The position numbers and the translations under genes were made by a program. A stretch of DNA of 64,000 bases from Mucidula mucida. Its lineage: Eukaryota; Basidiomycota; Agaricomycetes; Agaricales; Physalacriaceae. Shown one piece after another: positions 1 through 9,789 of this stretch. The notes under the pieces were generated by a model that saw only the letters and a list, made by a program, of their open reading frames with translations, ran no database searches and was not told where the DNA came from. The first letter of the stretch is position 1. Each line of letters starts with the position of its first letter. The stretch covers positions 1-64,000 of the forward strand of contig JADNYV010000161.1 in the NCBI GenBank assembly GCA_015501055.1, read 5' to 3'.

Positions 1-2245
1 AAACACTAAAGACATGGACCAGAAGCTCGAGGTGTGTTCCCTATTTCTAAACTTAATTCATTTAACTCACGAGTAGTAGGATTTCTCGAAGAACAAGTAT
101 CGCGTTGGCCTTCTGGGACCCGAAATGGCAGACGATCCCCGCTTCAAAGCAGTCGTCCTCGACTCGCCCACTTTCCAGGACAATATCATCCAGGCATCCA
201 TTGATGAAGGCCACACCATTACGGAATGGGGAACTGATGACTTTCGACCTGAATTCAGCAACCTGATCACTCTCCTCCGACGTATGCCTACCGGAGTTCC
301 TGTGCTCGTAGCCTCCGCGACGATGCCACCAGAAGTCATGGATGATATTCGCTTCAAGTTACAACTTGGGCAGAACACGGAAATTATTGCAGTATCCAAC
401 GAGAAGATGAACGTCGCGCTCTCGATCCGCATCCTCCAACATCCACAAACTACATATGCAGATTTGATCACCCTCTTCCCCCGTGATGGCACTTCACCAT
501 CCGATTTCCCCCAGACCCTCATTTATGTGAACAGCCGCAAGGTCGCCGAGGAAATACAGGACTTCCTTCGCAAGCACGCCCCCGACTGGATTCCTCCCGA
601 CGCGTTCGAATTCTACCACCGGCACATTGACGAGGAACAGAAGGTGACACTTCAGGAGCGAATCAGAGATGGCCGTGCTCGCGCCGTTGCAGCAACTGAT
701 GCTCTCGGCTTGGTTAGTTTGTTTTCTTTCCGACCTCTTCATATACTCACAGTTCAAGTAAGGCATGGATTTCCGACTTGTCAAACGTGTTTTCCTGTGG
801 GGCGAGCCACGCACTTTTCTTTCACTGATCCAAAAGATCGGACGCTGTGTACGCGATTTCAGAGAACTCGGAGAGGCGACACTGTACATCACGAAGGCTG
901 CATATAATCAACACTGTTTGGAGTATGAGGCTGAGGGTGGAGATGATTCCGGTGATCCTGAGGAAGAGCAGAGTGATGAAGAAGATGATGACATGGTTCC
1001 TCGACCGGATCTTCACCACATCAACAGGGAAGCTGCTATTGAAGACGACGAGGATGAAGACACCACACCTGTAGTCCCACAAAAGCGCGCGGCACCAGCA
1101 CAGGGAGGCCGAGGACGTAAACGTCAAGCTAAGAACCTCATCGAGACTCGTGATCGCAAGTTTCTGTCCGCCTTCATCGCTACTGCTGCCTGCCGTCGTA
1201 TTCCCTGGAATGTTTTCTTTGCGAACAAGGATAAAGGTATATTGTCCTTGTTGTTTCTCAGTATATTACTGATTCTTATTAACAGTCAGTCTTGGAATTA
1301 CCACGCCAGCCGGTGCTCGCTGCTGCGATAATTGCGAGCCAACCCGTTTCCCCGTAGAGACAGTTGTTTTTGGGGCCCCGCAAACCTTCAAGCCTCGCCG
1401 TGCTGCCAAGCCATCTGAGGAGCTCAGTGACGCTGTTGAAGTCGCACTTACGCGCTGGCGTTCCCGGACTATATCAACCAATTTCTCAGGACAACGCACG
1501 ATTACCGGGAAGATGCTTCTCAACGATGTTCTAATCAATCAGATGGCTGGACGTGCGCGCGCTCTGACTGACGTGTGAATCTTCGATGCCAACAACATCT
1601 CATGGGCGTGGGGACGTGCTAATAACTATCATTACGGCCGTCAGGTTATTGATGTGATTGGTGCTTTATTGATGGAGTATCCGGATCCACAGGCTCTAGC
1701 AAGGGAGCAGGATGCTCGTGAGCACGCGTTCTCACAGTTACAGACAATGGCGCGTGGCGAGCATCATGCAAAGCTCGTCGCAATCTTCGACGCGTGCTAC
1801 CATGCAGTTGAGTCACAGACGACAGAGAAGATGATCACCAAGGGCCGTGGTGCGAACCGGGTGTCAGAACCTGAACGCCGTTGTCGACTCTTCATGCAGC
1901 TACCGAAACACAATGTATGCCATTTCTTTTACCTTAACACGGCTCTCAGACTTCTTCTAGCATTGGCCAACATACTACGATGTCATCAAGTCTCTGATCT
2001 CCATGGCGCACATCAAGAAACAGATTCACGCCGGCGTGACAAAGGGATACAATTCAGTAGCTGAGTTCTGGGCGGCATGGCGTCTTCTCTTTGATAATGC
2101 GCGTCTGTTCAACAACGAAGCATCTCAAGTCTACGATGATGCCAATACTCTACAAGCAGTCTTGGAAGAGAAACTGGTATCATTAGCTGTCGAACATGGA
2201 TTTGCTGCTGAATTAGAGCATGTATCTAATACCATTCAATTATAG
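1..2245 (+). pseudogene. RecQ-like DNA helicase fused to a bromodomain, 5' end outside window, in-frame stop
   Basis: ATP-dependent DNA helicase of the RecQ-like group that is expanded in basidiomycetes. A short exon (1-31) is spliced over 32-79 to an exon reading KNKYRVGLLGPEM, so the ORF does not start at the ATG at 125 and the Walker A/DEAH part lies left of the window. Visible: motif III (SAT, near 314), motif V (ALGL/MDF around 701-773), motif VI (QKIGRCVRD), an acidic linker, and Cys residues of the RecQ zinc region (CCDNC after the intron at about 1237-1285). The intron at 713-762 leaves the frame off by one base: a GT donor gives L then GC-ATG where LGM is expected. A TGA at 1576-1578 interrupts the winged-helix-like end, and the same frame continues into a bromodomain after it. 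Read as a pseudogene, or as two proteins if the stop is real. Confidence 0.75.
1770..2245 (+). other. SNF2/RSC-type bromodomain segment of the RecQ-like gene
   Basis: This C-terminal segment is in the same frame as the helicase, beyond the TGA at 1576. Removing an intron (donor after AAT at about 1914, acceptor TAG near 1959) gives a bromodomain-like order: CRLFMQLP, then WPTYYDVIK, then a Y..V.EF helix, then the NARLFN Asn-containing loop, then VYDDANTLQ. This is the layout of SNF2/STH1-type bromodomains, which bind acetyl-lysine. The Asn expected to contact acetyl-lysine is present. It ends at a TAG that abuts the stop codon of the opposing DUF6589 gene. A helicase-bromodomain fusion is unusual; a once separate gene is the alternative. 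Confidence 0.7.
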
Positions 2246-5200
2246 ATCCATATTCGAAACAAACTCCTCTGCTTGCCCCATCATCATATCACGATGTTCA
2301 TATGATTTGCGTTCGTCGATGTCCATTGCTAAATCATCCTCATCAGCTTCATACTCCTCGTCCTCGTCCTCAGATTCTATCTCCTTATTTGCATCAACCG
2401 TGGAGTCTATTGGTCCAGCGGTACCCATATTCGTGGCACGGCGATTGTCATCACTGTACTTGGCGAATGCCGTCCGTGAATTGACATATTTCGAACCCTC
2501 AAACAATAGGTCCCGAGCTTCATCGATGTGAGCGTTCTGAGCGCGATTCCGGATGTATACCTGGATATTATCAGCGGCCAAGGCCTCGGCAAGCGCGTCG
2601 ACCTCCTTGTCCATATTCGGAATAGTATGCTTCTTGCCATAGAAAGGGATCTTGTAGGCTTTTTCGACGGTACGCATGGCATCGCGCAGAGAGAAGATGC
2701 AGACGGTAATCATGGACAGCCAATCCCAGCTCCGATTGACACCTTTGGCATTGTAAATGACCTATATTGATGTGAGGACTAACTTGTGGCGTGAATTCTC
2801 CGCTGTCTCACCTTGGCCCAGAAGTTCTGGTGTTCTTGAAGCAGGTCTACCTCTTTGAAACGACCCCAAAGACCAGTGATGTTTACAAGCCAGTTGTGAA
2901 GAAAATAGGCTCTGTATAATCCGTGTATCAGTTCCCTGTGAGAATGAGAATGATGAACATACTTCAGCTTAGGATCATAAGAGTCAAGCCGTGCAAGGGT
3001 CTCAAAAATAGCATTGGCGTACTTAGGCATCGTCTTGGGTGTCTGCATCATGACCATCCACATCCGTAGCACCAGAATCACTCGGCCGATGTCCCCACTC
3101 TTGATCGCATAGACGAGAACACTGTACCAGAGCATGTCACGGTTTTGAAGGATAGCATTCTCGAAAATAGTATCTCTCTCCTCCTCTGCTTTCTCGTGAA
3201 CTTCGTCGTAGGCAGCTGTGGTGAAGAGCTGATCAAAGGCTTTCTGGGCTACATTGTCAAACTCCTCCATTGTGGCATCCTCGGCCCAGGCGTCGAGATC
3301 CTCCTGTTCACAAAAGATTCGAAATGCATCCTTGATATGCCCTGCGAGAGAGATCTCCAACAGCTTGTGTGATGGCTTCCACCGCGTGGATTTCTGCTTC
3401 TTCCATCCCGCGGTCATATTTTTGCGCTTGAGTAACCGATTGTTCTCCCACCACAAGCCCGATGCAGCACCGGTCTTATTCCAATGCTCGTTGACCACCA
3501 TACGGCAACCAGCCATCTTCGCATGAAAGAGTCCAAAGCGTCATATGACCATCTTCAATCCTTCAATTTCGCCCGGCGAATTTCGTCGTGCCGATTCAAT
3601 CTGAGACAGGTCAGTCAATGCGCGCGGGATACAAAGACAACGGACCTTGTCAATGAGTGATGCCGTTAGAAGATCTCCATCCGCAAAGATAAGTCCATGA
3701 GCGCGAATCTCCTCGTTCGTCACGCCTAGCTGCTTGAGGATCGTAAGGTAGACGCGAATGGTACCGTCAATACTAGACTCGTCCTCGTGCATTGCTGGAA
3801 GCGGATATTGCTCTGTCTTGTGAAGAGCTATCTTGATAACCTCGGGATACTCGTGAAAGCTCTTCTTCAGATGACCTAGACCGGCAATAACATCAAGCGC
3901 AATCTTCTTCAACTGCCAAAGACTGCATTCCTCCAACTTGACTGCGTCCTCCGGTGAGATCATGGCCTGCTCGGGTGTCCAGCTCTCTAACGATTTGGTT
4001 GAGGTGCGGGGTGGTTTCATATCGAGAGGAAGCGTGCCATGGGGAACGGTACCACCAGTGAAGGGGTCGTGTAATGGAATGAGGGTTGCCGTTGTGCCGT
4101 TGTTGAAATGATTAGCTGAGTTAAAGCGTTGCGCCTCAACGTTGAACGCAATGTTGAGGTTATCCCAAACAATAGAGCACATGCACGACTTGATGACTTC
4201 TTTGAATTTGCGGATTCCTTCCAACGAAAGTGTCTCAACGTGGTCAAGAATCGCACCGTATGAGGTGGAAAGACCCGCGTGCGATAGGACTTCAATTTGA
4301 CGCTTGGCGGCTCCCGAACCGAGTAGGAAGAGACCGATAACGGTCTGAAAATTATTCAAGCGTTGGGAACGTAAAACAGCTAGCATTGCGCAGATGGTGG
4401 CGAAGACCTAAGATGCGGAGAAGAATGCGGGGTAAATTGATGGGATCAATATGGCTTTAAACTGAACTCTCACCAGTCCTTTCTCGCGTCGTGTTTGGTT
4501 CTTCTTCTTTCCTGTCTCCTTTGGATCCGTCACAGGCTCCGCGTCTGCTCCAGTGACCGTAGTCAGAATCTCCCAAAGACTGGGTGCGAGCGTAGGCAAA
4601 AGGCCGGCCAGCTTCTCCACGGAAAACGTCGACAATAGCTCAGTGACCGAAGTCTTTGAATCACGCGCAAGATGTGCTTGGATTGCCTTTCCTTCCTCTG
4701 CAAGAGTTTTCGACAGCTTCTCCGAAATAAACTCGTTCATACACCCTGGTGACCACTCATCCATTTTCCTCGCCAAGTCGTCTTCGTGGTCACGGAAGAA
4801 TCGCGTGAGGTTAGCAGCTACCTGCGGGTCGCCTTTACGCATGAGGAGGGAATCGACAAAATAGGTCATACTCTTAAATCCAAAACCGCCGCTCTCAGCG
4901 GGCACCGTGAGCAGCTTGAAGACATGGTGAGCAGTGTCGCGGTCTTTGGCATCTTGAACTTCCTTTTGTGTGGCCGCTTCTGCTTGCACTGCTTGCCATT
5001 TCTCTGCCACCATATGCGCTCCACCAGCGGCTTGTTGCCGCGCCTCATCGTCAGGCCAGAGTGCCATTGGCTGAATACTCTGTTGGCCGACTGGATTCCG
5101 TTGTCGTCCACCAGTGCGCGCGCTTCCGCGTGGCCGACCACGACGCTTCTTCTTTGGGGAGTCTAGGATGCTCCGCCCTGAGGCGGGGAGACCAGGAGAG

Positions 5201-5622
5201 TGTCGTTGATTTGGCGGAGTGATGGTGCCCGGATCGAGAGGCTCAATGGGAATGGGCGTCGTTTCACAAGAATTGGCACTCCAGAATTTTGGAGATGCAG
5301 GAGCACTACTGCTTGGCTCAACGATTGGCTCCAGATCCTCGTCGTTATCGTTCTCGGGCTGTTGCTGCTGCAGAGCAGGCTGACCCCGTGTACTGGCGCG
5401 TGTACGCCCGCCCGTTCCACGAAATTGCTTGACATATGTTTGAGGAGTGTAGGCTGGGTCTTTGCTTCGCGCTCGTTTGAATCCCCCGACCATGTTGCGA
5501 AGGTTGAGAAGGGATAGGAGGATGGGGGTCTTACTTACAATGATCGGCTTGTCGGCTGACGAATTTTGCGAATTTAAAAAATCTAAAAACATGCCTGTCC
5601 TTGTATTTGCATTCTCCAACAT
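2240..5622 (-). pseudogene. DUF6589-family protein with one in-frame stop
   Basis: Large basidiomycete protein of the DUF6589 type (family recalled from its motif set; function not established). The first exon has an AT-hook-like KKKRRGRPRG around residues 157-166 and a Gln/Glu-rich low-complexity stretch. An intron at 4473-4408 joins KGL to VFATICAM. The core carries WDNLNIAF, HFNNGTTATL, GDLLTASLIDK, FGLFHAKM and, after introns at 2962-2936 and 2811-2762, VIYNAKGVNRSWDW. The tail is acidic (2240-2500). A TGA at 3543-3541 falls between MVI and RFGLFHAKM with the frame conserved on both sides, so this is a nonsense mutation or a base error rather than a gene end. The Asp residues of DNLN and GDLLT recall an RNase-H/DDE fold, which is inference only. 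The start could also be Met at 5493. Confidence 0.7.
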
Positions 5623-5856
5623 TATAGTGACTCAGAATAATTATTGCGGATGGTTCTTACTTTGACATTTCAGAAATTTGGTGAAGTGCTATTAAATCGT
5701 GGGAAAAAATCCGACCCCACCAAAAGTGGCCGAATTGTTCCAGACGCTCCGCCGGGTACTTGATCGACTGTCATCGAGTATCTTACTGGCGGGCGTCTGG
5801 CCTCGAGACTAGATCAAGTATGTATACTCTACAAAGAAGAAATAGATACATTGTGC

Positions 5857-5893
5857 CTAAAAGATCATCCAAATTCCTACTCCCACCATAAAT
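5857..5893 (-). pseudogene. Last codons of the F-box-like gene, cut off by element A
   Basis: Deleting element A and one copy of its ACACC duplication joins minus-strand SESEWRGV (ending at 18869) to FMVGVGIWMIF and a TAG at 5859-5857 in one frame. This short piece is therefore the severed C-terminus of the gene whose body lies at 18864-19962. Confidence 0.7.
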
Positions 5894-5898
5894 ACACC
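5894..5898. repeat. Target-site duplication of element A, left copy
   Basis: ACACC directly precedes the 5' LTR and recurs at 18864-18868 directly after the 3' LTR. Five bp is the usual Ty3/Gypsy duplication size. Confidence 0.9.
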
Positions 5899-6427
5899 TG
5901 TTATGAATTGCCATATTTTCACACTTTCACATCTTATCATATCTTATCGGGGGCCTTGTCTTATCAACCAACGGACTGTTTCATCATCTGTTTCGTCACC
6001 AATCATACTCCTGTTCATTACCGAAGCCGTACTCATGTCGGACACACGCCTAACACATGGATGACATCATACATGCCGATACCTCATGGATTCCCCATTG
6101 TATACACACCACCGACACTCGTAGCACACATGGTCGTTTCAGTATTATTACTTACATGCAGTTACCACTCGTATTTAATGGTTTCACGGACTAGTAGCAT
6201 ACAACACTGGGTCAAGGGCGTGGAGCATCCCTAGTGGAAACGCGCATGGACAAGGAGTCTCAAACACAGACTTACTAGTATATAAGCAGTAGTGTAGCAT
6301 CATTGTACTTTAGTTCTGATCTCGTTTATACACCTGGCCTAGCCTAGTCTTACGAACGCAAACGTTTTCTCTTTCAGTTCTTGCTGTGGTACCTGGTTGA
6401 GTCTCGTGGCTTAGTCAGTCGCTAACA
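5899..6427 (+). repeat. 5' LTR of element A
   Basis: Starts TGTTATGAATTG and ends GTCGCTAACA (TG...CA). It matches the 3' LTR at 18334-18863 and, inverted, the LTRs of element B. It carries the promoter and the predicted transcript start. Confidence 0.95.
6279..6322 (+). promoter_or_regulatory. LTR promoter: TATA box and likely transcription start
   Basis: TATATAA at 6279-6285 lies 32 bp before TAGTTCTGATCT (6311-6322), the expected TATA-to-start distance. The sequence at the inferred start is complementary to the primer-binding site just after the LTR, which supports transcription starting there. Confidence 0.6.
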
Positions 6428-6429
6428 GA

Positions 6430-6441
6430 AGATCGGAACTA
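6430..6441 (+). other. Self-complementary primer-binding site of element A
   Basis: AGATCGGAACTA lies 2 bp after the LTR. It is the reverse complement of TAGTTCCGATCT in the R region of the LTRs (11 of 12 plus a G-U pair in the left LTR of A, 12 of 12 in the other three). Tf1/sushi elements prime reverse transcription with the 5' end of their own mRNA in this way. No tRNA 3' end was recognised at this site. Confidence 0.65.
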
Positions 6442-7024
6442 CTTTCTACCACCTACCACACATCCCTGATCGTCGATCAGCACTTCGCTGTTTGATCATC
6501 GCACATTCCCCATCCCCTTTTCTGTTTACAGATTGACGGATTCCTAATTCCAGCGCACGTCCGCATACGTGTGTATTGGTCCCAGTAGCGCCGGCTAACA
6601 GTTAGAGATAACTGCCTCGGGTGCTGGAAGTAGCCGCTCTCACGAGAACGAACTTTTGGCAGTTGCACTTCAGTGGGCGCTGTTTACGGGTCAACCCCCG
6701 TTCCCAGGAAAACTTCGGCTTACCTCACACCAGAGGGACGTCGGCTGGGCAATTGCGAACTTGTGATGAGCTCTTGGGCTCCGTAGATACATAGTCAGTA
6801 GTCGGTAAAATAGCGTAGACAGTTACGATACCTACCTACTTTACTTACCTTACGATACACATCATCATTCCCCACCCTACCAAGTCCTGGATTCTATCTC
6901 AGATCTAGGCGATTCCTCCTTATTCATCCAAACCTCTATTCCCTCACCCGTTTCATCCAAATCCGCATCACCCATATCCCCATTTTCACCCTTTCACTCT
7001 CCGATCCTATCACCCCGATTCATC
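6442..7024 (+). other. Untranslated leader of element A
   Basis: About 580 bp between PBS and gag ATG without a convincing ORF. It is mirrored at 14634-15212 in element B. It holds a pyrimidine-rich stretch just before gag. Confidence 0.7.
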
Positions 7025-7954
7025 ATGTCCAACAAAGCACCCGAAACCGCCCCTCACACACCCGCTCATCATGCAGATGTTGAAATCAAAGGCCGATCCC
7101 TGGTCAACAAGCCTTACGACTATGACGGGGACAAGTCCAAGTACAAGAGCTGGTGGCGATCGATGTTCACATACATCCGTGACAAGAAGAACAACCTCAC
7201 ATCTGACTCCGAAAGGATCGATGTTGTTCTCTCCTACATCCGAGGAGATCACGTAGATGCATGGGTCCAGAACTACTCGGACCAGAACTTTGACGAGGAA
7301 GAAGAGGAATGGACAGTCTCTTGGACGGAGTTCAAGGAAGACTTGAAGGAGCGATTTGTGGATTCCAACCTCGCGCGAGACGCGCAAGATCAGATTGAGC
7401 GGTTGCGCCAGGGACAAGACACCGCTCAAGATTTCTTCCAGAAGTTCGAGGTCCTGCTCACTCAGGCAGGATATTTGAAGGATGACGCATTTGTTGTGCG
7501 ACTTCTCGAGACCAACGTCAACGAGAAGATCATTGATCAGATCTATGGTAGCCGAGACGGGTTGCCAGAGAAGTACAAGGATTGGAAGGCACAGATCCTT
7601 CAGATTGATCAGCTGTGGAGAAGACAGGCGGCGAGCAAGAGGTCCGGCATGCAGTCCCGACCCCAAGCTCCGCAGGCGGCTACATCGAGAGCCAATCCTA
7701 CGAACCCACCTCCAACGCCGATCACACGACGAGATGCTACCGGTGTTACCTATGGAGGAGCCGGCAGGCCGATGGACATCGACAACGCACGTCAAAGAGG
7801 ACTTTGCTTCAGCTGTGGCGAACACGGCCACGTCAGCAGGTTCTGTCCGAAGAAGGGTCGACCCCAGACGATTCGGGGTTTATGGACCGAGATGAATGAC
7901 GAGGAAAAGAAGAAGCTGGCCGAAGAGTTGGGTTTTGCGAAGCTCCCGCAGTAG
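7025..7954 (+). CDS. gag: Gag polyprotein of element A
   Basis: Intact 309-residue Gag: retrotransposon capsid region (residues about 25-200, with [18 protein letters not shown] and FFQKFEVLL) and a single CCHC zinc knuckle, [14 protein letters not shown], near residues 258-271, which binds RNA. It packages element RNA into cytoplasmic virus-like particles. The start ATG follows a long leader. The last 25 bases overlap the pol frame (-1), with a slippery heptamer at 7930-7936. The equivalent gene in element B is frameshifted, so this is the best Gag in the window. Confidence 0.9.
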   Translation: MSNKAPETAPHTPAHHADVEIKGRSLVNKPYDYDGDKSKYKSWWRSMFTYIRDKKNNLTSDSERIDVVLSYIRGDHVDAWVQNYSDQNFDEEEEEWTVSWTEFKEDLKERFVDSNLARDAQDQIERLRQGQDTAQDFFQKFEVLLTQAGYLKDDAFVVRLLETNVNEKIIDQIYGSRDGLPEKYKDWKAQILQIDQLWRRQAASKRSGMQSRPQAPQAATSRANPTNPPPTPITRRDATGVTYGGAGRPMDIDNARQRGLCFSCGEHGHVSRFCPKKGRPQTIRGLWTEMNDEEKKKLAEELGFAKLPQ

Positions 7955-9249
7955 ACGCAGTCCTGCCGGAGCAGTCATCAAGGAAAGGGTCGTCAGATGC
8001 AGAATCTATTTATAGTACGGGTACTGAAACATCTAAAATATCATCGACGACTTTACCACCAAAACCTGCGAAAGAAAGATTTGAGCCAAATATGCCCGAG
8101 TGGATCGCACAACGGCTAAGAGAGGATGACATGTCGAGAGCAGTGGGAATTCTGAGAGCATGGATGCCGGAGCGGAGAGAAAGAGAAGCAACGGAGGAGA
8201 AAGTGATGGCGATCAGAGCGTTGACAAAGGAAGCTGCGGTGGAAGTTGTGACGGAGTTGAAAAAGTCGAGGAAGTACATCCGGGGAACAAAGGGGCAGGA
8301 CATGAAACTCCGAGTAACCATAGAGAGCGTACACACAGGCTCTGAATGGGAAACGAGTGCCCTTCTTGACAGTGGAGCAACGGGTTCTTGTGTCAATAAA
8401 GAATTCGTCGAGAAGAACGGACTCCCGATCAAGGAGTTACCGGTCAAGCTCCCTGTCTACAATGCGGATGGAACCCTAAACGAGGGAGGAGCAATTGAAG
8501 GTTTTGTGGAGGTCCGGATGAAGATCGGAGATCACGCCGAAAAGATTGAGTTGGCCGTCACCAATCTCGGCAAAACAAGTATCTTTTTGGGGCTAGATTG
8601 GTTACAATATCACAACCCCACGATCAATTGGACGGAATCCACATTGACTTTTGATCGATGCCCAGACCGCTGCGGCTATCTACCTGAGTACGACTCGCCA
8701 GAAGACGAAGGAGAAGATGTAGAAGAGAAGTTGGAAGAGGGAGAGCGCTTGTTCTGGATGGACTGGGACAACTATCGCAAAAGCGGTGAAAAGCTGAGAT
8801 CACAACAGCCTTCATCTGCTGCTGCACCTTACATCGAGGAATTTTCCGATGTATTCAGCAAGGCGGACTTTGATAAGTTACCGGAGCGAAGACCCTGGGA
8901 TCACGCGATAGAACTCACGCCTGGTTCCAAACCGGTTGACTGCAAGGTCTATCCCCTTAGTCCATCCAAGCAGAAGGCATTAGACGAGTTCTTGGAGGAA
9001 AACATACGCACGGGACGCATACGGCCATCAATCTCACCTATGGCGTCACCATTCTTCTTTGTCAAGAAGAAGGACGGAAGCCTTCGGCCAGTGCAGGATT
9101 ATCGGAAGTTGAACGACATGACAATCAAGAACCGATACCCCTTGCCGTTGATTCAGGAGCTTATCGACAAGTTGAAGGGAGCAAAGGTTTTCACGAAGAT
9201 GGATGTCCGATGGGGTTACAATAACATCCGGATCAAAGAAGGTGATGAG
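7900..9249 (+). pseudogene. pol: Pol of element A, N-terminal part (protease and RT start), cut by element B
   Basis: The -1 frame is continuous from the frameshift site: a Ser/Thr-rich linker, retroviral-type aspartic protease ([13 protein letters not shown] near 8365, then IFLGLDWL), and the start of RT ([40 protein letters not shown]). The frame breaks after KEGDE at 9249, where the LTR of element B begins. The remaining RT fingers/palm and the YLDD box lie beyond B at 15753. It encodes the enzymes for Gag processing and cDNA synthesis. Confidence 0.85.
7930..7936 (+). promoter_or_regulatory. Programmed -1 frameshift heptamer (G GGT TTT)
   Basis: In the gag frame the bases read G GGT TTT, the X XXY YYZ pattern for -1 slippage. 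The pol frame is -1 to gag and is open from 7900, after a TGA at 7897-7899, so slippage here would give a Gag-Pol fusion. Gag stops at 7952-7954. I did not fold a downstream stimulatory structure. Confidence 0.55.
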
Positions 9250-9778
9250 TGTTAGCGACGGACTGAGCCACGAGACTCAACCAGGTACCACAGTAAGAAC
9301 TGAAAAAGAAAATGTTCGCGTTCGTAAGACTAGGCTAGGCCCGGTGTATAAACGAGATCGGAACTAAAGTACAATGATACTACACTACTGCTTATATACT
9401 AGTAAGTCTGTGTTTGAAGCTCCTTGTCCATACGCGTTTCCACTAGGGATGCTCCACGCCCTTGACCCAGTGTTGTATGCTACTAGTCCGTGAAACCATT
9501 AAATACGAGTGGTAACTGCATGTAAGTAATAATACTGAAACGACCATGTGTGCTACGAGTGTCGGTGGTGTGTATACAATAGGGAGTCCATGAGGTATCG
9601 GCATGTATGATGTCATCCATGTGTTGGGCGTGTGTCCGACATGAGTACGGCTTTGGTAATGAAAAGGGGTATGATCGGTGACGAAACAGATGATGAAACG
9701 GTCCGTTGGTTGATAAGACAAGGCTCCCGATAAGATATGATAAGATGTGGGAATGTGAAAATATGGCGATTCATAACA
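9250..9778 (-). repeat. 3' LTR of element B
   Basis: Minus-strand LTR: plus strand begins TGTTAGCGAC and ends TTCATAACA. 529 bp, close to the partner at 15227-15752. Followed by the complement of the polypurine tract (CCCCCTCCTT). Confidence 0.93.
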
Positions 9779-9789
9779 TCACCCCCTCC

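Noticed and set aside
9443..9721. 92-codon ORF repeated in all LTRs
   Set aside because: It lies in LTR sequence upstream of the TATA box, without coding features; an LTR by-product.
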